Below, one piece after another: positions 1 through 10,558 of a stretch of 63,826 nt of DNA (its first letter is position 1; each line of letters starts with the position of its first letter). The notes beneath the pieces were generated by a model. That model was not told the origin of the DNA. It made no database searches and worked only from the letters and a program-made list of their open reading frames with translations. This DNA is from Comamonadaceae bacterium (GTDB lineage Bacteria; Pseudomonadota; Gammaproteobacteria; Burkholderiales; Burkholderiaceae_C), in contig CANFLX010000013.1 in assembly GCA_947447985.1 (NCBI GenBank), forward strand, positions 1 to 63,826. The letters run 5' to 3'. A program made the position numbers and the translations under genes.

Positions 1-63
1 AGGGCGCAGGCGGGCAGTCGATAATACGAGCTTCTGATTTTTTGACTCCCCACGGAACCCGCA

Positions 64-1725
<1,662 letters not shown>

Positions 1726-1752
1726 ACGTGTGGTGCTGGCCTCAACCGGGCG

Positions 1753-2646
1753 CTAGCCTCTGCGCTGGTTGACCAGCGTGATGCCCAGGCCCACCACAGC
1801 CAGGGCGCCCAGCAACTCCACGGTGACCGCCTCGCCCAGCCACAGGGCGCCGAAGAGCAAGGCGAACAAGGGCGTGCTGAGGGCGAATGAGCCCATTTTG
1901 GTCGCAGGGTAGCGGCCCAGCAACCACACCCAGGCCAGGTAGCTGGCAAAAGCGCCCACCACGGTTTGCAGGAACAAGGAGCCGAGCGCAAACGTACTGA
2001 GGTGCCAGTTCCAAGCTTCACCCAAGGCCAGCGACAGCAGGGGCAGCGTCATGGCACTGGCGCTCACTTGGTAGAACAAGAGCTTCTCAGGGCCCAACTG
2101 GGTCAGGCGTGTGGTGCGCAGGACCACGGTCGTCAGTGCCCAGGCGATCGCGCCCCCAATACCCAGCAAATCGCCCCAGTGCTGCTGCGGCGTCTGGCCG
2201 CCCAGAAAGCCCTGGCGCAAAGTAAAGCCCACCGCCAGAAAGGCCAGCAGCAAGCCCAGCCATTGGAGTTTGGACAGCCGCTCTGACTTGATAAACCAGG
2301 GCAGCACCAAAGCCGCCCAGAGCGGCGAGGTGTACAAAAACACGGTAATACGGGACGCCGCCGTGAATTGCAGACCCGAGAACAGACACACAAATTCCAG
2401 ACAAAACAGGCAGCCCGCCAGCAGTCCGGGCCCCAGAGAGCCATCGCGCTGCCACAGCGGCACACCGCGCCACACGCACCACAACCACAGCACGGCAGCA
2501 GCCCCGCTAAAGCGAACACCGGCCATGAAAATCGGTGCCATCTCGGGCAATGTGGCTTTGACCAGCACCTGCTGAAAGCCCCAAAAGGCGCAACACGTCA
2601 GCAGCAGGCCAATGGCCAGCGGATCAAGATGCTCTTTGCGTTGCAT
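1753..2646 (-). CDS. EamA/DMT family transporter
   Basis: An inner-membrane protein of 297 residues from the drug/metabolite transporter superfamily, probably exporting a small metabolite. It shows the two EamA repeats expected of this ten-helix family: a first half beginning with LDPLAIGLLLTCCAFWGFQ, and a second half with the acidic-Gly-Gly pattern DLLGIGGAIAWALTTVV and a late helix rich in leucine and valine. The frame is open further upstream, but the extra 51 residues are arginine- and proline-rich antisense noise over the neighbouring gene. I therefore place the start at the ATG at 2646 (MQRKEHLD). It lies 17 bases after the flavin reductase, so it is probably the last gene of that unit. 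The substrate cannot be predicted. Confidence 0.85.
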   Translation of the reverse strand: MQRKEHLDPLAIGLLLTCCAFWGFQQVLVKATLPEMAPIFMAGVRFSGAAAVLWLWCVWRGVPLWQRDGSLGPGLLAGCLFCLEFVCLFSGLQFTAASRITVFLYTSPLWAALVLPWFIKSERLSKLQWLGLLLAFLAVGFTLRQGFLGGQTPQQHWGDLLGIGGAIAWALTTVVLRTTRLTQLGPEKLLFYQVSASAMTLPLLSLALGEAWNWHLSTFALGSLFLQTVVGAFASYLAWVWLLGRYPATKMGSFALSTPLFALLFGALWLGEAVTVELLGALAVVGLGITLVNQRRG

Positions 2647-2663
2647 GGGATTGCTTTGAAGTA

Positions 2664-3224
2664 TCAGCGCAGACCGCCGGTGTAGAACGAACCGCCGTGG
2701 TACAGCAGCGGATCGGCTTCTTCGCGGTGGCTGCAGCGCTCCACTTCGCCCACGAAGATGATGTGGTCGCCCTCGTCGTGGCGGCTGCGGTTGAAGCATT
2801 CAAAGGTGGCGACCGCACCGTGGATCACCGGCGCACCATGCAAGCCCGGCGACCAGTGCACGCCCGCGTAGCGGTCTATGCCTTTGGTGGCAAATTGACT
2901 GGCCAGCTCGGCTTGCTCGGCGCCCAGCACGTTGATGACGTAATGCTGGCAAGCCAGCAGCGCCTCCATGGAGCCGGATTTGTGCGCCAGGCTCCACAGC
3001 ACCAGGGGTGGCGCCAAAGACACGGAATTGAAAGAACTCACCGTGAGCCCCACCAAACCGCCCTGCGGGTTGAGGGCCGTGACCACCGTCACCCCGGTGG
3101 CAAATTGCCCGAGTGCGTGACGAAAGTGGCTTTGGGAGAAGTCGGGGGGCAGCGCTTGCGCAGAGGAATTCAAATCGATGGCCTGAAGGTGAAAGGACTG
3201 CACTTTACAGGGGTCGGCCGCCAC
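2664..3224 (-). CDS. flavin reductase family protein (FMN-binding split barrel)
   Basis: A 186-residue cytosolic flavin reductase-like protein. It has the typical core: FRHALGQFATGVTVVTA near residue 35, GLTVSSFNSVSLAPPLVLWSL and the late segment DHIIFVGEVE. Members reduce FMN or FAD with NAD(P)H and often supply reduced flavin to a monooxygenase. No dedicated partner is adjacent here. No ATG precedes the domain. The open frame begins with GTG at 3224, and a downstream GTG or TTG before the conserved domain is possible, so the N-terminus is uncertain. The gene follows aapP by 29 bases and precedes the EamA gene by 17 bases on the same strand, consistent with cotranscription. Confidence 0.85.
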   Translation of the reverse strand: MAADPCKVQSFHLQAIDLNSSAQALPPDFSQSHFRHALGQFATGVTVVTALNPQGGLVGLTVSSFNSVSLAPPLVLWSLAHKSGSMEALLACQHYVINVLGAEQAELASQFATKGIDRYAGVHWSPGLHGAPVIHGAVATFECFNRSRHDEGDHIIFVGEVERCSHREEADPLLYHGGSFYTGGLR

Positions 3225-3253
3225 CCCCTGTTACCAAGGTTCCGGGATGGTGC

Positions 3254-3997
3254 TTAATGCCCCAAAATTTTCGATAAAAAGTCGCGGCTGCGTTCGCTTT
3301 GGGGGTTGTTGAAGAATTCGTGGGGATTGTTTTGTTCCACGATCTGGCCCTGGTCCATGAAGATGACGCGGTCGGCCACGGCTTTGGCGAATCCCATTTC
3401 ATGGGTGACGCACACCATGGTGATGCCCTGGTGGGCCATTTCCATCATCACGTCGAGCACTTCCTTGATCATTTCCGGGTCGAGCGCGGAGGTGGGCTCA
3501 TCGAACAGCATGATCTTGGGGGTCAGGCACAGCGCGCGGGCAATCGCCACGCGTTGCTGTTGGCCGCCAGAGAGTTGCAAGGGGTATTTGTGCGCCTGCT
3601 CGGCAATGCGCACCCGGTTCAACTGCTCCATGGCGCGTTCTTCCGCCTCCTTTTTAGGCAGCTTGCCCACCCACATGGGCGAGAGCGTGAGGTTTTCGAG
3701 CACCGTCAGGTGCGGGAACAGATTGAACTGCTGAAACACCATGCCGACTTTCTTACGCACATCATCAATCACCTTGACGTCGTCGGTGAGTTCCACTCCG
3801 TCCACCTTGAGGTGGCCTTGCTGGTGCACTTCGAGCCGGTTGATGCAACGAATCAGCGTGGACTTGCCCGAGCCCGAGGGGCCGCAAACCACGATACGTT
3901 CGCCCTGGGCGATGTTCAGGTCAATGTCACGCAGCACATGAAAGCTATCGCCGTACCACTTGTTGACTTTGTCGAAGCTGATGATGGGGTTGGACAT
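3254..3997 (-). CDS. aapP: amino acid ABC transporter ATP-binding protein
   Basis: The 247-residue nucleotide-binding subunit of a polar amino-acid importer (GlnQ/AapP/BztD type). Walker [10 protein letters not shown] starts at residue 39. The signature [15 protein letters not shown] and Walker [14 protein letters not shown] follow, then the H-loop in VCVTHEMGF. It would act as a dimer on the cytoplasmic face of the two permeases encoded just upstream (AapM ends 9 bases before this start). It is the last of the four transporter genes. Family assignment is firm. The exact substrate range (glutamate, aspartate, glutamine or general L-amino acids) is inferred from operon type. Confidence 0.93.
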   Translation of the reverse strand: MSNPIISFDKVNKWYGDSFHVLRDIDLNIAQGERIVVCGPSGSGKSTLIRCINRLEVHQQGHLKVDGVELTDDVKVIDDVRKKVGMVFQQFNLFPHLTVLENLTLSPMWVGKLPKKEAEERAMEQLNRVRIAEQAHKYPLQLSGGQQQRVAIARALCLTPKIMLFDEPTSALDPEMIKEVLDVMMEMAHQGITMVCVTHEMGFAKAVADRVIFMDQGQIVEQNNPHEFFNNPQSERSRDFLSKILGH

Positions 3998-4006
3998 AGG
4001 TGGATT

Positions 4007-5107
4007 TCAGCGAAGTTTGCTTTTGTTGACCTGCTTTTCAATCCAATGGCTGTAGCGCGACATGGAAAAGCAAAAACCAAAATAGATGACGGCAATGAAC
4101 AAATAGCCCTCAATGCGGAAGGGGCGCCAGTCGGCGTCTGCATTCATGGCCATGCCCATGGCACCGGTCAGCTCGTACAGGCTCACGATGGCCACCAAAG
4201 AGGTGTCTTTGAAGGTGGAGATGAAGTTGTTCATGATGCCGGGCACCACCATCGCCAGTGCTTGGGGCAGCACGATCAGACGCTGCGTTTGCCAATAGCT
4301 GAGGCCCAGCGTGGCGGCGGCTTCGGTTTGCCCTTTGGGCATGGCTTGCAGGCCACCACGGATCACCTCGGCCATGTAGGCGGCGGCAAACAAGGTGATG
4401 CCGGCCAGCACCCGCACCAGCACGTCCAGGCTGACACCTTGCGGCAAGAGCAGCGGCGCCATGTAAGACGCCATGAACAGCACCGAGATCAGCGGCACAC
4501 CACGAATCAATTCCACATAAACCGTGCACAGGCTGCGAATGGCCGGCATGCCCGAGCGGCGACCCAGGGCAATCATGAGCGCAATGGGAAACGCCAGACC
4601 CATGGACACGGTGGCCAGCAACAAGGTCAGCGGCAGGCCGCTCCAGAGGTCCGTGCCCACCGGCGTGAGGCCGAACACACCGCCGCGCATCAGCGTGAGG
4701 TAGGCCGCCAACACCACCACCCACAGGGGCGCCAGCCAGGCTTTCCAGCAAGCGCGAATGCAGCTCACCACAATCAGTGCCAGCAGCATCACCGTGCAAA
4801 TCAGGGCGCGCCAGTGTTCGTCAAACGGATAGCGGCCAAAGAGGATGAAGCGGAATTTTTCCCGCACCACACCCCAGCAGGCGCCGCTCGCGGCATGGCA
4901 CAGCGCGTTGTCGGCCACCCATACCGCGTCGACGATTGCCCATTGAAACAGGCGCGGCAGCGTGGCCAGCAAGACCGCGCCCACCAGCACCGTGCCCAGT
5001 GTGGTGGCCCAACCCTGGAATAAATTGAGGCGGATCCAGGCCAGCACGCCTTGGGTGCGCACCGGCGCGGGGCGCGGGGCGATGGGTTGAAAGGTGGTGG
5101 ATGTCAT
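4007..5107 (-). CDS. aapM: amino acid ABC transporter permease (AapM-type)
   Basis: This 366-residue integral membrane permease belongs to the polar amino-acid uptake family. At well over the usual 220-240 residues it fits the enlarged AapM/BztC class. It has extra N-terminal helices and a soluble insert before the BPD core (ALMIALGRRSGMPAIRSLC, then YVELIRGVPLISVLFM). The EAA-type loop GQTEAAATLGLSYWQTQRLI contacts the ATPase. The start is the ATG at 5107, with AapQ ending 9 bases upstream. It pairs with AapQ to form the membrane channel. Confidence 0.92.
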   Translation of the reverse strand: MTSTTFQPIAPRPAPVRTQGVLAWIRLNLFQGWATTLGTVLVGAVLLATLPRLFQWAIVDAVWVADNALCHAASGACWGVVREKFRFILFGRYPFDEHWRALICTVMLLALIVVSCIRACWKAWLAPLWVVVLAAYLTLMRGGVFGLTPVGTDLWSGLPLTLLLATVSMGLAFPIALMIALGRRSGMPAIRSLCTVYVELIRGVPLISVLFMASYMAPLLLPQGVSLDVLVRVLAGITLFAAAYMAEVIRGGLQAMPKGQTEAAATLGLSYWQTQRLIVLPQALAMVVPGIMNNFISTFKDTSLVAIVSLYELTGAMGMAMNADADWRPFRIEGYLFIAVIYFGFCFSMSRYSHWIEKQVNKSKLR

Positions 5108-5116
5108 GGGCAGGCT

Positions 5117-6316
5117 TCAGCGCTCGGTAATCGCGGCGCGGGCGTTGTACCAGTTCATCAGCACCGAGGTGAATAGCGAGGTGCTCAGGTAGACCAGCAT
5201 GATGATGGCAATGCACTCGACCGAGCGCCCGGTCTGGTTGATGGCTGTGTTGGCGATGGACACCACGTCGGGGTAGCCGATGGCCACGGCCAGTGAGGAG
5301 TTTTTGGTCAGGTTCAAAAACTGATTGGTCATGGGCGGAATGATCACGCGCAAGGCCTGCGGCAGCATGACCAAGCGCATGGTTTGTCCCCGGCTCAGGC
5401 CCAGTGCACTCGCTGCCTCGGACTGGCCCAACGCGACCGACTGAATACCGCCGCGCACGACTTCGGCCACAAAGGCGGCCGTGTACACGGTGAGGCCCAG
5501 CAGCAAAGCCATGAATTCCGGGGTGAGGGCGCCGCCGTTCTCGATCGCGAATTCGCCTTGGATCGGGCGGTCCAGCGCCGTGGGTGCGCCACCGAGCGCC
5601 CATCCGATGGCCGCACAGGCCAGGGCCACGCCCAAGGGTGCCAACACCGTGCTGCGTGCCTGTCCCGTGGCTTCAAAACGCCGCTGCGCGTGGCCGCGGT
5701 AGAACCACGCGAGCACCAAACCGAGCCCCAGTCCCCACGCCGCCAAGACCTGGCCGGTGGCCCAGACGGGAATAGGAAAGTTGAGGCCACCTTTGCTCAA
5801 GAAAAAGGGGCCCAGCTGCCAGGCTTCGGTGGACACTGGCAGCACTTCGGTGAACAGCAAGTACCACATGAGCAACTGCAGCAACACCGGAATGTTGCGG
5901 AACAGCTCGACATACGCCAGGCACAGCCCACGCACCAGGGCATTGCGCGAAAAACGGCCCACGCCAATCAGGGTTCCGAGGAGGGTGGTGAGCACGATGC
6001 CCAACACCGCGACCCGCAGGGTGTTGGTCATACCCACCAAAAATGCCCGCCAGTAGGGCTCGCCCGAGTCGAAAGCAATGATGCTTTCGCCAATGTCAAA
6101 GCCCGCAGACCCGGCCAAAAAGTCCCAGCCACTTTGGATGCCCCGCGCTGCCATGTTGGTGGCCGTGTTGTGGGCCAGGAACAGGGCGGTCAGCGCGATC
6201 ACCGCAACGGCGACCGCCTGGTACACCAGCGCACGAAAGGCCTGGCTGCGCCAGGACCAGTGCTTTTTTGGAGGTGCGGAGCGTGGCTCGGACAAAAGGC
6301 TAGCCCTTTCTGTCAA
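5117..6316 (-). CDS. aapQ: amino acid ABC transporter permease (AapQ-type)
   Basis: A 399-residue permease, the partner of AapM. It has an N-terminal helix (ALVYQAVAVAVIALTALF), a BPD domain with NTLRVAVLGIVLTTLLGTLIGVG, the family segment YVELFRNIPVLLQLLMWY, a long insert near residues 165-260, and a C-terminal EAA loop GQSEAASALGLSRGQTMRL. The frame starts with TTG at 6316, which abuts the aapJ stop codon directly (TAATTG). There is no clear separate ribosome-binding site, so translation is probably coupled to aapJ. A start slightly downstream cannot be excluded. Confidence 0.9.
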   Translation of the reverse strand: MTERASLLSEPRSAPPKKHWSWRSQAFRALVYQAVAVAVIALTALFLAHNTATNMAARGIQSGWDFLAGSAGFDIGESIIAFDSGEPYWRAFLVGMTNTLRVAVLGIVLTTLLGTLIGVGRFSRNALVRGLCLAYVELFRNIPVLLQLLMWYLLFTEVLPVSTEAWQLGPFFLSKGGLNFPIPVWATGQVLAAWGLGLGLVLAWFYRGHAQRRFEATGQARSTVLAPLGVALACAAIGWALGGAPTALDRPIQGEFAIENGGALTPEFMALLLGLTVYTAAFVAEVVRGGIQSVALGQSEAASALGLSRGQTMRLVMLPQALRVIIPPMTNQFLNLTKNSSLAVAIGYPDVVSIANTAINQTGRSVECIAIIMLVYLSTSLFTSVLMNWYNARAAITER

Positions 6317-7348
6317 TTAGCGGATAGGGGGTGCGTATTGGATGCCGCCCTTGTTCCACAAATTGTTCAAACCACGGGGCAGTTGCAAGGCGGACTTGGG
6401 ACCCACATTGCGTTCGAAAATCTCGCCGTAGTTGCCCGTGGTTTTGACCGCGCGCGCCATCCACTCTTTGTCCAAGCCCAGCAGTTTGCCGCTGTCTTCG
6501 GTGGAGCCGAGGATGCGGCCCACGATGGGGTCTTTGCTGTTGGCCTTGAGGTCGTCCACATTGGCGGAGGTGATTCCGTACTCTTCGGCTTCCAGCAAGC
6601 CGTAAACCGTCCACTTCACGATGGCGGCCCACTCGTCGTCACCACGGCGCACCATGGGGCCCAGGGGTTCTTTGGAAATCAGCTCGGGCAGGATCAGGTG
6701 GTCTGCAGGGTTCTTGGCCGATTTGTTGCGCACCGAGGCGAGGCCGGAAGCGTCTGTGGTGTAAGCCACGCAACGGCCAGAGAAATACGCGCCTTCGACG
6801 GCATCGAGCTTCTCAAACACCACGGGTTTGATATTCAGGCTGTTGGCTTTGGAGAAGTCAGTCAGGTTTTTCTCGGTGGTGGTGCCGGACTGCACGCACA
6901 CCGTTTGGCCTTTGAGCTGCTTGGCGCTTTTGATCTTGCTCTTGACCGGCACCATAAAGCCCTGGCCGTCGTAATAGACCACCGCCGTCTGGCTCAGGCC
7001 CATGGAGGCATCACGGGTCAGGGTAAAGGTTGTGTTGCGCGACAGCACATCGACTTCACCCGACTGCAGGGCCGCAAAGCGCGACTGGGCCACCAGCGGC
7101 ACGTATTTGACTTTCTCGCCATCGCCCAAGGTGGCAGCGGCCACCGCGCGGCAGACGTCAACGTCGATGCCGCTCCATTTGCCATTGGAGTCGGCTGCAC
7201 TAAAGCCAGCCAGACCGGTGTGCACACCGCACAGCACCTGGCCGCGTGCTTTGATGGCGTCTACGGTTTTGCCGGCGTGGGCGGGCAGTGCAAAGGCACC
7301 AAGCGCAAGGACGGTGGCGAGCAGGCTGGGAAGTTGTTTCAAGTTCAT
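6317..7348 (-). CDS. aapJ: amino acid ABC transporter periplasmic substrate-binding protein
   Basis: A 343-residue periplasmic binding protein of the AapJ/BztA family, and the first gene of the aapJQMP unit. A signal peptide is visible: MNLKQLPSLLATVLAL followed by an AHA cleavage site near residue 25. The mature part starts GKTVDAIKARGQVLCGVHTGLAGF, with the family segments VDVCRAVAAATLGD, ANVDDL and GNYGEIFERNVG. The ATG at 7348 is preceded by GGAG at a good distance. It should deliver L-amino acids to AapQM. The 249 bases upstream separate it from the divergent acyl-CoA ligase. I expect both promoters there but cannot place them. Confidence 0.93.
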   Translation of the reverse strand: MNLKQLPSLLATVLALGAFALPAHAGKTVDAIKARGQVLCGVHTGLAGFSAADSNGKWSGIDVDVCRAVAAATLGDGEKVKYVPLVAQSRFAALQSGEVDVLSRNTTFTLTRDASMGLSQTAVVYYDGQGFMVPVKSKIKSAKQLKGQTVCVQSGTTTEKNLTDFSKANSLNIKPVVFEKLDAVEGAYFSGRCVAYTTDASGLASVRNKSAKNPADHLILPELISKEPLGPMVRRGDDEWAAIVKWTVYGLLEAEEYGITSANVDDLKANSKDPIVGRILGSTEDSGKLLGLDKEWMARAVKTTGNYGEIFERNVGPKSALQLPRGLNNLWNKGGIQYAPPIR

Positions 7349-7597
7349 GGTGGTACTCCAAAGGTTGGAAAGGGAACGTTTGTCTTCAACGGGCTGAACT
7401 GTAACGCGAGATACGGCGCTGCGGCTTCGTGGTTTACGCTTGAAAGGCAGGATCTCCTAAGCACAACTCGGGCCACCATTTGGACGTGCCCGCGTCGCCA
7501 CAGAGACAAGCAGCGCGGATACCATCGCCCGCAGGCCCTATCGTCGGATTCGCCATGGATTGAATTTCGTATATCGATCAAACAACATGTACTAAGG

Positions 7598-9325
7598 ATG
7601 ACCGCCTTGACTACCACCGCCCGAGAAGACGCTCCCCACTACCGTTTTTGGCCCAAGCGCGTGCCGCGCCGCATCACCGTGCCGGCCACATCCTTGTGGG
7701 ACAACCTGGAGATCAATGCCCGGCGCTTTCCGGACAAAACGGCCTTGGTGTTTTTCGGTCGCAAGCTCAGTTATGCGGAGTTGAAAGCACAGGCCGAGAG
7801 GTTTGCCGCCTATTTGGGTGCATTGGGCGTGCAAAAAGGGGATCGCGTGGTGCTGTGCATGCAAAACTGCCCCCAATTGGTGATCGCGCACTTTGGCATC
7901 TTGCGGGCCAATGCGGTGGTGGTGCCGGTCAATCCCATGAACCGCTCCGAAGAGCTCAAACACTACATCACCGACCCTGACGCCCGCGTGGCGGTCACGA
8001 CCTCCGATCTGGCGCCCGAGTGGGCCAAAGCCAGCAATGCCTTGCCGCACGCTGAGCAACTCGCGCACCTGGTCGTGACCCACTTCACCGATGCCTTTGA
8101 TCCTGCAGCGGGCGACGATGCGCCGCCCGCGGCCTGGAGGGACTGGTTGCTGACCCGCCATGCGCCACCCGCACTGGAGGGCGGCACGGTTCACGCCTGG
8201 ACCGATGCCCTGGCCTGCACTTTGGCGGCGCCTGCCCATGCCGTGGGCGCCGACGATTTGGCCTTGCTGCCTTACACCAGTGGCACCACGGGCCTGCCCA
8301 AGGGCTGCATGCACCTGCATTCGAGCATCATGCACAACGCCGTGGCCAGCAGCCTGTGGGGCAACGGCAGCATGGAAAACGTGACCCTGATGGTGGTGCC
8401 CATGTTCCACATCACCGGCATGGTGAGCCTGATGCACACCAACATCTGCGCTGGTGCCACCATGGTGCTGATGCCGCGCTGGGACCGTGAATTGGCAGGC
8501 TCCTTGATCGCCCGCTGGCGGGTCACGCACTGGACCAACATTCCCACCATGGTCATCGACCTCATGGGCAGCCCCAACTTCGCCAGCTTTGATCTGTCGA
8601 GCCTGGTGTTTATCGGCGGTGGTGGTGCGGCCATGCCGCAGGCCGTCGCGCAACGACTGTGGGAGCAATATGGCCTGCGCTATGTCGAAGGGTATGGCCT
8701 GACCGAGACCGCCGCGCCTTCGCACAGCAACCCGCCGGATGCGCCCAAGCAGCAGTGCCTGGGCGTGCCCTTTATCGGTGTGGATGCGCGCGTCGTGGAC
8801 CCGACCACGCTGGCGGAAATGCCCACCGGAGAGTCGGGCGAGATCGTCATGCGCGGGCCGCAAATTTTCAAAGGCTATTGGAAACGGCCTGACGCCACGG
8901 CCGAAGCCTTTGTCGAGATCGATGGACATTCATTTTTCCGCTCCGGCGATATGGGGCGGGTGGACGAAGACGGTTACTTCTTTATGACCGACCGGCTCAA
9001 GCGCATGATCAATGCCTCGGGCTTCAAGGTCTGGCCCGCCGAAGTCGAGGCGCTGATGTTCCGCCATCCCGCCATTCAAGAAGCCTGCATTGTGGCCACG
9101 CAGGACAGCTACCGCGGTGAGTCGGTCAAGGCGGTGGTCGTGCTGCGCGCCAGCCACCAAGGCACGGTGAGCGAGCAGGACATCATCGACTGGTGCCGCG
9201 ACAACATGGCGGTCTACAAAGTGCCGCGCAAAGTGCAATTTGCCGATGCCTTGCCCAAGAGCGGCGCAGGCAAAGTGATGTGGCGGCTCTTGCAAGAGCA
9301 AGAAGCTGCGGCCACTCCCAAGTAA
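7598..9325 (+). CDS. acyl-CoA synthetase (AMP-binding, long-chain fatty acid-CoA ligase type)
   Basis: A 575-residue ATP-dependent CoA ligase of the ANL superfamily. The phosphate-binding loop YTSGTTGLPKG starts at residue 226. GYGLTETAAPSH provides the adenine-contacting motif, and RSGDMGRVDEDGYF and DRLKRMINASGFKVWPAEVE form the hinge and C-domain. The catalytic lysine is Lys559 in PKSGAGKVMWRLL. It activates a carboxylic acid, probably medium- or long-chain, for beta-oxidation. The frame is open 2.2 kb further upstream through antisense of aapQ and aapJ, so I start at ATG 7598. TTG at 7607 is an alternative because AAGGA at 7594 is better spaced for it. The serine hydrolase follows after 18 bases. 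Confidence 0.9.
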   Translation: MTALTTTAREDAPHYRFWPKRVPRRITVPATSLWDNLEINARRFPDKTALVFFGRKLSYAELKAQAERFAAYLGALGVQKGDRVVLCMQNCPQLVIAHFGILRANAVVVPVNPMNRSEELKHYITDPDARVAVTTSDLAPEWAKASNALPHAEQLAHLVVTHFTDAFDPAAGDDAPPAAWRDWLLTRHAPPALEGGTVHAWTDALACTLAAPAHAVGADDLALLPYTSGTTGLPKGCMHLHSSIMHNAVASSLWGNGSMENVTLMVVPMFHITGMVSLMHTNICAGATMVLMPRWDRELAGSLIARWRVTHWTNIPTMVIDLMGSPNFASFDLSSLVFIGGGGAAMPQAVAQRLWEQYGLRYVEGYGLTETAAPSHSNPPDAPKQQCLGVPFIGVDARVVDPTTLAEMPTGESGEIVMRGPQIFKGYWKRPDATAEAFVEIDGHSFFRSGDMGRVDEDGYFFMTDRLKRMINASGFKVWPAEVEALMFRHPAIQEACIVATQDSYRGESVKAVVVLRASHQGTVSEQDIIDWCRDNMAVYKVPRKVQFADALPKSGAGKVMWRLLQEQEAAATPK

Positions 9326-9343
9326 ACCGACCCAGGATCCACC

Positions 9344-10546
9344 ATGCCTACCGAGCCTCTGCCCACCGCCTTGCCCGAATCCCTGGGCTTTGATGCCGCG
9401 CGCAGCCGCAAGATCTTGCAGGTGCTGCAAGGCGAAGTCGACCGGGGTCGCTTGCCGGGCGCAGTGGCCCTGGTGGCGCGCCACGGGCAGGTGGTGCTGC
9501 ATGAGGCTGTCGGGCAGCAGGATCCGCAGGAGGGCACGCCCATGGCGGTGGATGCGATTTTTCGTATTTACTCCATGACCAAGCCCATCGTCTCGGTGGC
9601 GGTGATGCAATTGCTGGAGCGGGGGCAGTTGCTGCTGAGCGACCCGGTGGCCAAGCATTTGCCCGAATTCGCAGCTGTGCAAGTGGCGCACTTTGACGGG
9701 AGTGCCATGGCCTTGCGCGCCCCACGCCGCGCGCCCACGGTGCAAGACCTGCTCAGCCACACCTCGGGCCTGACCTACGAGATTTTGGGCAGTGCGCCGA
9801 TCCAGCGCATGTATGCCGACGCCAAATTAGGCTCGCGCGAGCGTAGCAATGCCGAGTTCTCCAAGGCACTGGCGCAGATGCCATTGATGTTTGAGCCCGG
9901 CAGTATTTGGGCTTACAGCCGTGCCACCGATTTGCTGGGCGCTTTGGTCGAGGCCGTGAGTGGCCAGACCCTGGGCGCTTTTTTGCAGGAAAACATTTTT
10001 GCACCGCTGGGCATGGTGGACACCGGTTTTAGCGTGCCGCCCGACAAGCAGCACCGCATTGCCGAGGCCTTTGTGCACGACCCCGACGGCGGCACACAAA
10101 TGCCCCTGATTGATGTCCGCCAGGTACCCCGCATGGAAGCTGGCGGCATGGGTCTGGCATCGACCACGCACGACTACGCGCGCTTTGTGCAGTGCCTGTG
10201 CAATGGCGGGCAGTTGTCGGGGCAGCGCCTGCTGAGTCCGGCCTCAGTGCAACTGATGACCTCCGACCACCTGGGTGGCTTAGGGCAGCAAACCACCGAG
10301 CGCTCGGGCGATATGCTGGGGCGCGGCACCGGCTTTGGTCTGGGCTTTTCGGTGCGCTTGCATCCGGGGTTGGAAACCCTGCCGGGCAGCGTGGGCCTGT
10401 ATTCCTGGGGCGGCATTGCGGGCACCACCTTTTGGGTGGACCCGGTGCATGGCTTTTTTGCGATTTTGATGGCGCAGGCGCCCAACCAGCGCGACTATTT
10501 CCGGCCCATGTTCCGCAATCTGGTCTACGCGGCTTTCACCGGGTAG
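9344..10546 (+). CDS. serine hydrolase, beta-lactamase class C / EstB (family VIII esterase) type
   Basis: A 400-residue serine hydrolase with the penicillin-binding fold. The nucleophile motif SMTK places Ser77 and Lys80. The tyrosine motif is YSRATD near residue 190, and the C-terminal YSWGGIAGTTFWVDP is typical of family VIII carboxylesterases such as EstB rather than of true AmpC enzymes. No signal peptide is visible, which argues for a cytosolic esterase and against a resistance beta-lactamase. It begins 18 bases after the acyl-CoA ligase on the same strand. An inferred role is to release carboxylic acids from esters or lactones for that ligase. Confidence 0.85.
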   Translation: MPTEPLPTALPESLGFDAARSRKILQVLQGEVDRGRLPGAVALVARHGQVVLHEAVGQQDPQEGTPMAVDAIFRIYSMTKPIVSVAVMQLLERGQLLLSDPVAKHLPEFAAVQVAHFDGSAMALRAPRRAPTVQDLLSHTSGLTYEILGSAPIQRMYADAKLGSRERSNAEFSKALAQMPLMFEPGSIWAYSRATDLLGALVEAVSGQTLGAFLQENIFAPLGMVDTGFSVPPDKQHRIAEAFVHDPDGGTQMPLIDVRQVPRMEAGGMGLASTTHDYARFVQCLCNGGQLSGQRLLSPASVQLMTSDHLGGLGQQTTERSGDMLGRGTGFGLGFSVRLHPGLETLPGSVGLYSWGGIAGTTFWVDPVHGFFAILMAQAPNQRDYFRPMFRNLVYAAFTG

Positions 10547-10558
10547 ACCCATCGGGTT

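Noticed and set aside
3299..5023. 574-codon plus-strand frame opposite the amino-acid transporter
   Set aside because: It is a histidine- and glutamine-rich shadow of aapP and aapM.
5384..7597. Long N-terminal extension that would make the acyl-CoA ligase a 1313-residue fusion
   Set aside because: The extension is antisense to aapQ and aapJ and has no domain; the ligase domain starts normally at 7598.
9344..10546. Reading the serine hydrolase as an AmpC resistance beta-lactamase
   Set aside because: No signal peptide, and the tyrosine and C-terminal motifs fit family VIII esterases instead.
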